A stretch of DNA of 36,708 nucleotides. Origin: a virus. Position 1 is the stretch's first letter. The number at the start of each line of letters is the position of its first letter. A program made the translations under genes and the position numbers. The stretch covers positions 1 through 36,708 of the IMG/VR virus record IMGVR_UViG_3300018083_000074. The stretch is one strand, 5' to 3'. Shown here piece after piece: positions 6,982-14,685 of this stretch. The notes under the pieces are model-generated. The model made no database searches and was not told the origin of the DNA. It saw only the letters and a list, made by a program, of their open reading frames with translations.

Positions 6982-8016
6982 ATGCTTCGTTCCAAGACCC
7001 GGCGGGTTGTCCTCGCCACTCTCGCCACGGTCGGCTTCACCGTGGCCTCGGCTGGGGCCGCTTCGGCCAACGAGCGCAGCGACGACCCCACCGTCGAAGC
7101 GGACTCGGACAGCCACGTCAGCCAGGACGCCGATGCGACCATCGAGCTGTGCCAGAAGGCGTACACCAACACGGGTGACAACGTCGAGTACAACTCGGTG
7201 AGCCAGTCCAACGACGCCGATCAGGACGCCGACAGCGACGCCAACGGTGGCGACGCCTCGTCCAGCGATCGCTCCGAGGACGAGGTGTCCTCGGCTTCCG
7301 GCACGGGTGCGGCTGCGGCCAACTCGACCGGCAGCGTCAAGGCGACCGGCGGCGTGGGCGGCACGTCCTCGGCTCCCAACACCAACGGCGGCTCGAACAC
7401 GAGCGGCGCCACCAACGGGATCGCCGCTGGCGCAGCGACGGCCACCAACACGGTCGGCGGCGGGGTCACCCAGTCGCAGACCAACTCCAGCACCACCTCG
7501 GCCACGGCCACGGGCGGGGCGGCCACGTCGGCCTCCAGCGCTGGTGGGGCCACGGCGGCGTCGAGCACGCCGACGGGTGCGGAGGCCGATGCCTCGTCCA
7601 GCGTCCACCAGGACGCCGACGTGAACATCGCCGTCAGCCAGGACGCATCGAGCAACAGCGGCGGCAACAGCGCCTCCAACTCGGTGAGCCAGAGCAACTC
7701 GGCGTCGCAGGAGAGCGACTCCGAGGCCGACGGCGGCGACGCCCATGCGAGCGACTCGTCCAGCGACTCCACGTCGTCGGCGTCGGGTGGTTCGGGTGCG
7801 GCGGCGGCGAGCGACTCGGGCGGTACCGAGTCGACTGGCGGCGGCGGTGGTGGGTCGACGGCGGCCAACACCAACACCGGCACCAACGCCTCGACGGCGT
7901 CCAACAACATCACGACCGGGGCGGCGACGGCGACCAACAGCGCCACCCTGACCGTTGCTCAGACGCAGAACAACACGTCCTCCGACACGGCTGCGGCCAC
8001 GGGCGACGCAGGCTGA
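6982..8016 (+). CDS. Secreted Ala/Ser/Asn-Gly repeat protein with internal duplication
   Basis: 344 aa. ATG 6982 follows AGGAGG with good spacing. Signal peptide MLRSKTRRVVLATLATVGF... ending near Ala-Ser-Ala-Asn. The mature chain consists of two related halves of about 150 residues. Each begins with a Gln/Asp/Asn segment (HVSQDADATIEL; HQDADVNIAVSQDASSN) followed by NSVSQSN, then a Ser/Asp stretch, then Gly/Thr/Asn-rich tails (NTNGG, ATATN, TQ-N). The spaced Gln/Asn pattern recalls curli-type or beta-solenoid surface repeats; this is a resemblance, not an assignment. Extremely low in large hydrophobics, no anchor seen. Confidence 0.85.
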   Translation: MLRSKTRRVVLATLATVGFTVASAGAASANERSDDPTVEADSDSHVSQDADATIELCQKAYTNTGDNVEYNSVSQSNDADQDADSDANGGDASSSDRSEDEVSSASGTGAAAANSTGSVKATGGVGGTSSAPNTNGGSNTSGATNGIAAGAATATNTVGGGVTQSQTNSSTTSATATGGAATSASSAGGATAASSTPTGAEADASSSVHQDADVNIAVSQDASSNSGGNSASNSVSQSNSASQESDSEADGGDAHASDSSSDSTSSASGGSGAAAASDSGGTESTGGGGGGSTAANTNTGTNASTASNNITTGAATATNSATLTVAQTQNNTSSDTAAATGDAG

Positions 8017-8051
8017 GCACCTTCCCCCTCCGAGGAGTCAGAGGGGAACCT

Positions 8052-8083
8052 GGGGGCGGACTGGCTGCAGCTGGTCCGCCCCC
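8052..8083. terminator. Hairpin terminator after the 6982 gene
   Basis: GGGGGCGGAC and GTCCGCCCCC pair perfectly around a CTGCAG centre. A weaker CCCCTC/GAGGGG stem lies just upstream (about 8025-8045). Lies 35 nt after the stop and 34 nt before the next gene. Confidence 0.6.
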
Positions 8084-8116
8084 TCTGTACCTACGAACGG
8101 ATAGAAGGCGGGAACA

Positions 8117-10156
8117 ATGCGGCGGATGAAGTGGGCGACAGCAGTCGTCCTGGCAGGAGCACTGACCTCACTCAGTGCGGCGATGGTGGACGCCAGTACT
8201 CCACCGGAGACCCCCCCGGTCGAGACCCCGGCGCCCACGACGGCAGCCCCGGATCCCACGGAGGCTCCAACCACATCTCCGGCGACCGAAGCGCCGACCA
8301 CCATCCAGGTGATCATCACCGATCCCGAGACGGTGGCCCCGACGGCTCCGACGGAGCCACCGCCTACCGATCCTGCCACGTCGGCAGCGCCTCAGCAGGC
8401 AGCTGGCGGGCCTACGGTCACCATCGAGGATCAGGTCGCTCTCACATCGACCTCGAACCCGAATCAGGTCAACCAGGAACAGCAGTCTGTGGTCACGGCC
8501 ACCGTGGTGGCCAACGCCAACACGGGAGGCAACAGTGAGGTCGACAACTCAGGCCAGCCCGGCGGGGGACAGCTGCCTGCTGACGTTGCTACTGGGAGCG
8601 CCGATGCTGTCGGTTCTCAGGACGCCAATGTCGTCACTCAGGGCGCTGACATCACGCTGCAGGACCAAGCCGTCGCCAACGTCATCCAGGTCGCCCTCAT
8701 CATCAATGTTGGGGTGGCACTGGCCAACTCCGGCTTCAACGGCGTGTCGAGCACGCCAGGGGGAGCAGGGCTCACCGCCGGAGTGACCACGGGCGATGCG
8801 AACGCCACCGGCCTCGACATCGAGCAGTACATCACCCAGGCGGCGAGGGAGACCGGCGATGAAGACACGGACGCCCACGCAGGTCAGCTCGCCATCAGCC
8901 TCTGGATGGGGCTGGGTACGGCGAACACAGGGCTCAATGGTGTATCGGGTGCTGGAGCGACTGGCGGCTCTGGTGGTGCCATTGGGGCTGGTGACGCAGC
9001 AGCGACCGGCAACCTCTCCACGACGAACATCGACCAGTACGCCGAGCTGCTCGGCGAAGACACCGCCACCCTCAACGTCACCCAGCGAGCCACCGTTCTC
9101 AACGTCGGCTTTGCTCTGGCTAACTCAGGCATCAACGACATTTCAGGAGTAGCTGGTGGACTTCTCTCCGCCGACCCGACCGACGACAACGAGTACGCCC
9201 AGGATCTCTTCGCCATGCTCCTCCCGGCGTTGCTGCAGTCGTACGGGTACGGCCCAGCGGCCGGTTCCATCAACACCGGAGACGCCACCGCAGTGGGTAA
9301 CGACAGCGACACGTTCGTTCGCCAGGTTGCTCTTGCGGCTTCATCGGGCGACGGTGTGGTGGACATCGTGCAGAACGTCCTCGTGGCCAACATGGGAGCC
9401 GCTGCAGCTAACACCGGAGGGAACGTCTTGGGTGGGGGCATCCAGACCCTCTCAGCCGACGACGCCTCATCGATCGTGATGATGGCGGCCTTCATGGCCG
9501 AGATGCTCGCCCTCGTGCACGACTCCGCCAACGGCGCCACGATGGACGCCGTCAGCCGAGGGATCGACGTGCCGTTCCAGGGCGTGCTGCTGCGCCTCGA
9601 TGCAAGCTTCGAGGGTCTCGACACGACGACCACCTCGTCCACCGGAGCGCAGGCCAACATGCGTCAGGTGACGGTGATCATCTCGCTCGGGCTCGCCAAC
9701 GCCAACACGGGCAACAACACCACGCAGAGCGTCGTGAACCAGGGCAACGAGGTCAACGGAGTGCAGAGCGGCGACGCCGTGCAGGTGCTCGCTCTGGACG
9801 AGGCCGGGAACATCATCGGTACCGGCGACGCTGATGCGGGCAGCACCGCTCAGGTGGTGATGTGCCAGCGGATCAACGCCGACGACATCGACTGCCTGGC
9901 ACCGCCGACAACGACGACGCAGCCACCGGCTGATCCTCCCGGTACGACGACGACTATCGTCACGCCAACGACGGTGGTCACCTCGACCACCACGATCGTC
10001 ACGGTGGACCCGACGGCACCTCCAACGACGTTGGCGTCCACCGTGACTTCCACGACCTGCCCGGCGCCCCCGACGACGCTGGCACCTGACCCCACAGTGG
10101 CGGTCTCACTCCCACCCGGCTTCGAGCCCGGGATGATCCTCCCCCTGACGTGCTGA
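8117..10156 (+). CDS. Large secreted protein with repeated A-N-x-G-x-N segments
   Basis: 679 aa with a signal peptide (MRRMKWATAVVLAGALTSLSAAM). A Pro/Thr/Ala segment to about residue 95 is followed by some ten repeats of an alternating hydrophobic strand and turn: VVANANTGGN, VALANSGFN, LGTANTGLN, FALANSGIN, AAAANTGGN, LANANTGNN, separated by TGDA-type turns (VTTGDANATG, GAGDAAATGN, NTGDATAVGN, SGDAVQV). This suggests a beta-solenoid or fibre-like fold. The C terminus is a Thr/Pro linker ending in a short hydrophobic stretch with Cys (PGMILPLTC). Related in style to the 6982 product, implying a shared surface role. Confidence 0.85.
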   Translation: MRRMKWATAVVLAGALTSLSAAMVDASTPPETPPVETPAPTTAAPDPTEAPTTSPATEAPTTIQVIITDPETVAPTAPTEPPPTDPATSAAPQQAAGGPTVTIEDQVALTSTSNPNQVNQEQQSVVTATVVANANTGGNSEVDNSGQPGGGQLPADVATGSADAVGSQDANVVTQGADITLQDQAVANVIQVALIINVGVALANSGFNGVSSTPGGAGLTAGVTTGDANATGLDIEQYITQAARETGDEDTDAHAGQLAISLWMGLGTANTGLNGVSGAGATGGSGGAIGAGDAAATGNLSTTNIDQYAELLGEDTATLNVTQRATVLNVGFALANSGINDISGVAGGLLSADPTDDNEYAQDLFAMLLPALLQSYGYGPAAGSINTGDATAVGNDSDTFVRQVALAASSGDGVVDIVQNVLVANMGAAAANTGGNVLGGGIQTLSADDASSIVMMAAFMAEMLALVHDSANGATMDAVSRGIDVPFQGVLLRLDASFEGLDTTTTSSTGAQANMRQVTVIISLGLANANTGNNTTQSVVNQGNEVNGVQSGDAVQVLALDEAGNIIGTGDADAGSTAQVVMCQRINADDIDCLAPPTTTTQPPADPPGTTTTIVTPTTVVTSTTTIVTVDPTAPPTTLASTVTSTTCPAPPTTLAPDPTVAVSLPPGFEPGMILPLTC

Positions 10157-10170
10157 CGGAGAGAACTGAC

Positions 10171-10827
10171 ATGATCATGATCCACGGGCTCCTTGCCCTG
10201 ACTGGCGTGGCGGTGCTGGCATCGGCACCCGCTCCGACGACGGCGCCGCCACCCACCGTCCCCGCTGCAGTGACTTCGACCACTGCAGCGGGGGCGACCA
10301 ACACGACGCTGCCAACTCAACCAACAACGACCGTGCCCACCGGACCCACCACCACCATCCCGATCCCGCCGGGCTACACCCCGCTCATCGATGACTCACA
10401 CACCATCGTCATCGCCGTGCCGGATATCTGGACGGATCGGAACACAGCGCCGTTCATCCCCGAGGAAGGGACCGTCGATGAGGGCCGTCCCTCGATCGTG
10501 GCCTCGCCGAACATCGAGATGTTCTACACGACGTTCGACATGGCGGGCGTGGCCTTCTTCACCGTGCCGTACGCCGAGGATCCACTCACGTACGTCGGCC
10601 CCTACGGGCTCACGGCGGGCTGTGCGACCATCGAGGTCAAGGAGTACGACGATCCGGTGTTCGTCGGCGTCGTGCAGGTGGGTACCGACTGCGGCCCACA
10701 GCACATGGTGTGGAACATGGTCGTCGCCAGCCCGGCCGACCACGCCTTCACGGCGATCTTGCAGGTCCAAACGGCCAACGCAACGGATCTGGAGACCGTG
10801 CTGAGGACGTTCAACGTCGCCCCCTGA
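10171..10827 (+). CDS. Secreted Thr-linker protein with actinobacterial C-terminal domain
   Basis: 218 aa from ATG 10171 (GGAGAG 10 nt upstream); the longer GTG start at 10150 would overlap the previous gene. Signal peptide MIMIHGLLALTGVAVLASA, then a Pro/Thr linker to about residue 70. The C-terminal domain (DDSHTIVIAVPDIWTD... VGVVQVGTDCG... VLRTFNV) resembles domains appended to secreted actinobacterial proteases and lipoproteins, with two Cys likely disulphide-bonded. No catalytic motif. Last of the secreted set; followed at once by a terminator. Confidence 0.82.
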   Translation: MIMIHGLLALTGVAVLASAPAPTTAPPPTVPAAVTSTTAAGATNTTLPTQPTTTVPTGPTTTIPIPPGYTPLIDDSHTIVIAVPDIWTDRNTAPFIPEEGTVDEGRPSIVASPNIEMFYTTFDMAGVAFFTVPYAEDPLTYVGPYGLTAGCATIEVKEYDDPVFVGVVQVGTDCGPQHMVWNMVVASPADHAFTAILQVQTANATDLETVLRTFNVAP

Positions 10828-10854
10828 AACCACCCGCCCAGGGAGTGAGCCGAG

Positions 10855-10875
10855 AGCCCCCTTCGGGGGGCTTTC
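10855..10875 (+). terminator. Rho-independent terminator with TTCG loop
   Basis: AGCCCCC-TTCG-GGGGGCT followed by TTTC. Twenty-seven nt after the stop of the last secreted-protein gene; isolates that cassette from the next operon. Confidence 0.8.
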
Positions 10876-10886
10876 GTGCTCTACAA

Positions 10887-10908
10887 GGTCGTTTCACGAC
10901 CCTAGAAT
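10887..10908 (+). promoter_or_regulatory. Promoter/operator of the 10.9 kb plus operon
   Basis: The perfect inverted repeat GGTCGT-TTC-ACGACC (10887-10901) abuts a -10 TAGAAT (10903-10908). No good -35 is visible, so an activator or repressor acting at the inverted repeat is plausible. ATG 10915 follows after 6 nt. Confidence 0.55.
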
Positions 10909-10914
10909 GGCCAG

Positions 10915-10935
10915 ATGAGGGCTCTGAGGCGATGA
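10915..10935 (+). CDS. Six-codon leader ORF (MRALRR)
   Basis: Begins 6 nt after TAGAAT, so it would be the leaderless first frame of the transcript. Its TGA overlaps the ATG of the 69-aa gene, the usual arrangement for translational coupling. It is short, so it could be coincidental. Confidence 0.35.
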   Translation: MRALRR

Positions 10936-11141
10936 TTTTCAACGACACGGCCTCGAAGAGGGTCGAAATCATCCTGATGGAGCGTGAAGCTCGTGATCTG
11001 CTCCAGAAGATGAGCCGTTTGGGCGTCTCCGAGGGGCTGCTGACCGAGTACGAGCGCCTCGACACCAAGATCATGCTCCACCGCATGGAGTTGGTGCAGG
11101 ATCTGCGCCGTGTGCTTGCTGATCGTTCAACGTCATTGTAG
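10932..11141 (+). CDS. Small helical hypothetical protein
   Basis: 69 aa starting MIFNDTASKRVEII. Long amphipathic helices with Leu/Arg/Glu repeats (coiled-coil-like). Overlaps a six-codon leader ORF by four bases. Its last codons contain the -35/-10 of the next gene. Function unknown. Confidence 0.65.
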   Translation: MIFNDTASKRVEIILMEREARDLLQKMSRLGVSEGLLTEYERLDTKIMLHRMELVQDLRRVLADRSTSL

Positions 11142-11144
11142 GAT
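11116..11144 (+). promoter_or_regulatory. Promoter of the 11151 operon, leaderless type
   Basis: TTGCTG (11116-11121), 17 nt, TAGGAT (11139-11144), then 6 nt to ATG 11151. Spacer contains GTTCAACGTCATTG, a degenerate operator palindrome. The -35 and operator lie within the end of the previous coding region. Confidence 0.68.
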
Positions 11145-11150
11145 TGAGGC

Positions 11151-11516
11151 ATGATGCCGAACCCGGAGTGGCCCGATCCGCTGACCATCGCTTGTCCACG
11201 GTGCGCAGCGGCCGTGGGGGTCAAGTGCACCACCAAGCAGGGTGGGCCATGCAACCCGCACACCGGGCGGGTCTTCGGTGCCAAGGGCTTGCACATACAG
11301 GACAACTGGAGAGCGCACCCGCCCAAGCCCCCGAAGCCGCCCAAGGTGTACAAGGTGCTCAACCCTGGCTACGTGTGGTGCGACAAGGTCGGCGGCATCC
11401 ACGACAACACGCTCAATCCCTACGGCTACATCGATGACGGCAGGCAGGACTACTGCAAGCCGGATGAGCACCGTGCGGTGTTCGTGGAGTCCGAAGACCC
11501 CAACGAGGAGTTCTGA
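11151..11516 (+). CDS. Zinc-finger protein of actinophage type
   Basis: 121 aa. Residues about 15-40 read CPRCAAAVGVKC...PCNPHTGRV, the C-x2-C-x6-8-C-x(n)-H pattern common in actinophage nucleic-acid-binding proteins. A Lys/Pro stretch (PKPPKPPKVYKV) follows, then a Tyr/Asp-rich C terminus. First gene of a run of 14 plus-strand genes. Confidence 0.78.
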   Translation: MMPNPEWPDPLTIACPRCAAAVGVKCTTKQGGPCNPHTGRVFGAKGLHIQDNWRAHPPKPPKPPKVYKVLNPGYVWCDKVGGIHDNTLNPYGYIDDGRQDYCKPDEHRAVFVESEDPNEEF

Positions 11517-11767
11517 TGGCCGACGACCTGCGGCCTACCAACAGCCGTACCGGCGAGCGTCAGGACACTCCGCTGGTCGATGACCTCGCCTTCGTGCTGG
11601 CGAGCATGGTCGTCGGCTGGGAGAACATCATCGGCCACGATCTGGCGGAGCATCCCGAGGTGGTGCGGGTGATGGCTCGCTACCGAGCCTGGAAGGGCGA
11701 GCGCCAGGCGATGGTCCGAGAGACGCTGGACGAGCACGCCGAGACGCTGCGGAGGTTGGGCGAGTGA
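11516..11767 (+). CDS. Small helical hypothetical protein
   Basis: 83 aa; TGATG overlap with the preceding stop and GAGGAG upstream. Central helix DDLAFVLASMVVGWENII and an Arg/Glu C terminus. Its middle resembles that of the 12797 product (alpha-helical, MARY-x-AW/AR motif), hinting at paralogy. Confidence 0.7.
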   Translation: MADDLRPTNSRTGERQDTPLVDDLAFVLASMVVGWENIIGHDLAEHPEVVRVMARYRAWKGERQAMVRETLDEHAETLRRLGE

Positions 11768-12195
11768 GTGGCGTCGAGCTGTGGACGCTGATGGGCAACG
11801 ATGAGGAGATCGAGGAGATCATCGGGCTGTTCCGCTTCGCCCTCGGCGCCGCCGAAGAGTCCGAGATCGTCAACCCCGAAACGGTCACCTCGCTGCGCCA
11901 GTGGTGCAACGTCGAGTATCAGCGCATGCACCCTCCGGTACCACCGCCGACGCCCGAGCAGGAGGTGCGCAGAGCCCTCCAGCGCTCGCCGTGGTGGCCG
12001 TTCTGGAACAACTTGCAGAAGGACCAGGAGGTGCGCTGGACAGGCACCAAGAGCGCCACGTACTTCGTGGTCGAGCCCGAGCTGTCCGACGATCCCACCG
12101 ACTCCTACCACCGCCGCCACACCGCCTACATCGAGCTGCGCCGCCACAGCGGCAAGACGTTCTGGACCCACATCGGAAAGGTGCGCCCACTGTGA
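11764..12195 (+). CDS. Hypothetical protein, 143 aa
   Basis: GTG start in a GTGA overlap. Acidic helical N-terminal half, Pro-rich hinge (PPVPPPTPEQE), then a basic/aromatic C-terminal half (WWPFWNNLQ, HRRHTAYIELRRH). No family recognised. Confidence 0.7.
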   Translation: MSGVELWTLMGNDEEIEEIIGLFRFALGAAEESEIVNPETVTSLRQWCNVEYQRMHPPVPPPTPEQEVRRALQRSPWWPFWNNLQKDQEVRWTGTKSATYFVVEPELSDDPTDSYHRRHTAYIELRRHSGKTFWTHIGKVRPL

Positions 12196-12395
12196 CCGAC
12201 TTCGGCCCGCAGTACGCCGAGGGGCAGCTCTCGGTCGAGAACCAGCCGCAGATCGACCAGATCGACCTGCAGCACTGCACGGTAGGCGTGCAGGTGTCCT
12301 TCGACGGCCGGATCTGGCTGTGCATCAACGGCGTTGCCTGGATCCGGTTCAAGCCCACCAGCGGCAAGTGGCGCACCAGCGAGGTCATCGAGTGA
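12192..12395 (+). CDS. Small hypothetical protein
   Basis: 67 aa, GTG start overlapping the previous stop (GTGA). Contains VQVSFDGRIWLCINGVAWIRF, strand-rich. Function unknown. Confidence 0.65.
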   Translation: MTDFGPQYAEGQLSVENQPQIDQIDLQHCTVGVQVSFDGRIWLCINGVAWIRFKPTSGKWRTSEVIE

Positions 12396-12673
12396 GCAAG
12401 CGCCGCCACAAGATCTTCGTCAACGACAGGGTGCACATCCGCAAGACGCAGTGCAGTACGTGCATCTTCGGACCACGCTCGCCGGTCGGCACCGAGCGCC
12501 GCAACCAGATGGTGGCCGACGCAACTGCCGACGAGGTCGGTTCAATCGTGTGCCACCATCACCTGTATCAGGGACAGGCGATCGAGCCGGTGTGCAGAGG
12601 CTTCTACGACCGCCACGCCGGAGCGGTGCTACGGCTGGCCGTGACGCTGTACCTCGTTGAGTGGGTGACGTGA
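12392..12673 (+). CDS. Cys/His-rich phage protein (CxxCIF...VCRGFYDR family)
   Basis: 93 aa, GTG start with GTGA overlap. Carries CSTCIFGPRSP, CHHHLY and PVCRGFYDRH, the conserved pattern of a widespread unnamed actinophage family, probably zinc-binding. Role unknown; family recognition is from memory of the motif. Confidence 0.78.
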   Translation: MSKRRHKIFVNDRVHIRKTQCSTCIFGPRSPVGTERRNQMVADATADEVGSIVCHHHLYQGQAIEPVCRGFYDRHAGAVLRLAVTLYLVEWVT

Positions 12674-12810
12674 TGCCCTTCGGGATCAACTTCGGTGACG
12701 CCCTGGCAGCCTTCGGCGTCTTCATCGTGATCATGGTGATCGCCCTGGCGTTCGGTGTCTGGTTCGAGCAGGGCGGCAAGAGCAAGGACGAGGACTATGA
12801 CGACGAGTGA
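12673..12810 (+). CDS. Tiny membrane protein
   Basis: 45 aa starting MPFGINFGDALAAF. One membrane span (FIVIMVIALAFGVWF) and a short acidic tail. TGATG overlap with the previous stop; its own 3' end overlaps the next gene by 14 nt. Confidence 0.68.
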   Translation: MPFGINFGDALAAFGVFIVIMVIALAFGVWFEQGGKSKDEDYDDE

Positions 12811-13081
12811 CCTACTAGAGGACGTACTCAGCGACGCCAGAGATCGGATCGAGTTGCTGTTGGAGCAAGAACGGGAGCAGACCTCTATCGAGAGGGCGCT
12901 GGCCGACGAGCTGGCGCTCGCACTCGGCATCTGGATCAAGTACGGGCGCCCGCCTGTGCAGGCGGCCGAGGCGATGGCCCGCTACAAGGCGGCGAGGGGC
13001 ATCGAAGAGAGCCGCTGGGATGAAGTGAAGGAGAGGTCAGACGCTGCGTTGGCCCGCCACAAGGAGAGGCACGATGCATGA
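12797..13081 (+). CDS. Helical hypothetical protein
   Basis: 94 aa from ATG 12797 (MTTSDLLEDVL), with AAGGA upstream. Largely helical with Glu/Arg repeats; central WIKYGRPPVQAAEAMARYKAAR. Likely paralogous in shape to the 11516 product. Confidence 0.7.
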   Translation: MTTSDLLEDVLSDARDRIELLLEQEREQTSIERALADELALALGIWIKYGRPPVQAAEAMARYKAARGIEESRWDEVKERSDAALARHKERHDA

Positions 13082-13325
13082 CCCCGTCGTGCGCCTGGTC
13101 TGCCTGCCGTCGTCGGACCACGCCCCCGCAGTGCCCGGGTCCGTACGTAGAGACTGCTACGCCTGCGGCGAAGAGGTGTGGGTGAGCCCGGCCTCGATGG
13201 AGATCGCCGAGATGCTGGAGTTCGTGTGCACGATCTGCGCTCCGCACGCCATGGAGATCGGCGGCGACTTCCCGATCCTGCCGCCCACGCCCGCCCAAGA
13301 AGCCGAAGTGAGGAGATACCTGTGA
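13074..13325 (+). CDS. Small zinc-ribbon-like protein
   Basis: 83 aa. Residues about 28-54 hold CYACGEEVWVSP...CTICAPH, two C-x2-C pairs, a likely zinc ribbon. Short overlap with the previous gene. Confidence 0.72.
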   Translation: MHDPVVRLVCLPSSDHAPAVPGSVRRDCYACGEEVWVSPASMEIAEMLEFVCTICAPHAMEIGGDFPILPPTPAQEAEVRRYL

Positions 13326-13675
13326 GCGACGACGACGTCTACATCGAGATGTCCGGTCAGCGCTCGACGCACGGTCAGGGGATCGCCGAGGACCGAGTCG
13401 ACTGGCCCGAGCACGCCTTCCTACCGGGTGAGCGCTCGGTGATGGACTCCGGCCCGATCAACATCGGCACCGTGGACATCCGCAAGTCGCTGGAGCTGTA
13501 CCGCAACCAAGCTCCACGCCAAGCCACGTTGGTGATCCCGGCGTGGCTGAAACGGCGGCTGGACGAGCTGCCCGAGGAAGAGCACCAAGCGCTCCTGCAG
13601 ATGATGGACGGGATCGCCAGTCAGTTCGGTCTCGTCACACCGGTCGAGATCATCGAGATGAAGGAACAACCATGA
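13322..13675 (+). CDS. Hypothetical protein, 117 aa
   Basis: GTG start with GTGA overlap. C-terminal half LVIPAWLKRRLDELPEEEH is helical and charged; N-terminal half is extended. No family recognised. Confidence 0.68.
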   Translation: MSDDDVYIEMSGQRSTHGQGIAEDRVDWPEHAFLPGERSVMDSGPINIGTVDIRKSLELYRNQAPRQATLVIPAWLKRRLDELPEEEHQALLQMMDGIASQFGLVTPVEIIEMKEQP

Positions 13676-13884
13676 GCGACCAACTGGTCAAGCGCCAGGG
13701 ATTCGACCGCAAGCTCGTCACCGAGCCGCCATCGCCCGAGTACCGCCTCGTCGGCTGGCACTGCATCTACCACGAGCAGGCTGGGCGGTCGTGCCACAAC
13801 CCCTCCGACTGCGACTTCGTGCCGATGTGGGCACTGACGGTCGAAGAGAGCCTCCGGCGGATGAACGAGGCCGACCATGGCTGA
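13672..13884 (+). CDS. Small Cys/His protein
   Basis: 70 aa, ATGA overlap. Contains WHCIYHEQAGRSCHNPSDC, with three Cys and two His spaced as in small metal sites. Function unknown. Confidence 0.65.
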   Translation: MSDQLVKRQGFDRKLVTEPPSPEYRLVGWHCIYHEQAGRSCHNPSDCDFVPMWALTVEESLRRMNEADHG

Positions 13885-14386
13885 CAGGGATGATGGGTGG
13901 TTGCCAGCGGACGAGAAGCTGACACCGGAGCGGGCAGTGCGCCTGCTGAGGGCCAAGAACGCCGAGTTGGAGGCCACGGTGCTCCACACCGCCACCAACC
14001 CGGGCCTGCTCGACACGGTGCCGCACCTGTGGAAGCTGCACGCCGACGTGGCGCTGCTGTTCGCCATCCTGGCCGACCACGTCGAGGATCTGATCGACAA
14101 GGGCAACCTGCCCGTAGATCTACCGCTGGCGACCCAGCAGCGCCTCGACACCGACGACGCCAACGTGCATGAGTACACCGAGAGCCAGCGCCTGCACGCC
14201 AACGAGCACATCATCAACCTCACCCCCGGCAAGTGGATCATCCAGCACCCGCTGAGCGAGCGTCTTGACGGGTCGTTGCTCGACTGCTCGGTGGAGTGGT
14301 CCGAAGAGGATCTCGGCGTGTACGGGCGGTTCGTGCTGGTGTGGGACGAAGAGGCCGACGAGTGGGTGCTCGGGGACCGGCTGTGA
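13877..14386 (+). CDS. Hypothetical protein, 169 aa
   Basis: Starts MADRDDGWLPADEKL. Helical N-terminal two-thirds (VPHLWKLHADVALLFAILADHVEDLI) and an aromatic, acidic C terminus (YGRFVLVWDEEADEW). No conserved catalytic motif seen. Confidence 0.7.
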   Translation: MADRDDGWLPADEKLTPERAVRLLRAKNAELEATVLHTATNPGLLDTVPHLWKLHADVALLFAILADHVEDLIDKGNLPVDLPLATQQRLDTDDANVHEYTESQRLHANEHIINLTPGKWIIQHPLSERLDGSLLDCSVEWSEEDLGVYGRFVLVWDEEADEWVLGDRL

Positions 14387-14685
14387 GCGCCCACCGACGC
14401 CTGCTGGAGGCGGTGCTCGATCTCGACCCCGTCTACCCACGGCTCTACCAGACCAGCGCCGAGTTCCACGCCACCATCGACACGTTCGTACGTGTGCTGG
14501 TGCCGATCACCCGCATCATCGCCGACGATGCGATCCGCAACGACCAGGCACGCTCGCACGCCGAGTCGCTGCTCCGTGAGGGGCTGCTGCGCTTCCCGTC
14601 ACCGGAGACGCTCGCCCAGCCGTCGGACTGGCAGGAGGAGGCCCGTGGGCCCGCACCGGGCTGGAAGCCCGAGCCACGCCAGTGA
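14383..14685 (+). CDS. Hypothetical helical protein, 100 aa
   Basis: GTG start with GTGA overlap. Helical core (FVRVLVPITRIIADDAIRND) and Pro-rich C terminus. No family recognised. Confidence 0.65.
   Translation: MSAHRRLLEAVLDLDPVYPRLYQTSAEFHATIDTFVRVLVPITRIIADDAIRNDQARSHAESLLREGLLRFPSPETLAQPSDWQEEARGPAPGWKPEPRQ

Noticed and set aside
12901-13325. CRISPR, integrase or toxin-antitoxin genes among the small ORFs
   Set aside because: No tyrosine or serine recombinase motif, Cas motif or recognised toxin fold could be seen anywhere in the small-gene blocks.
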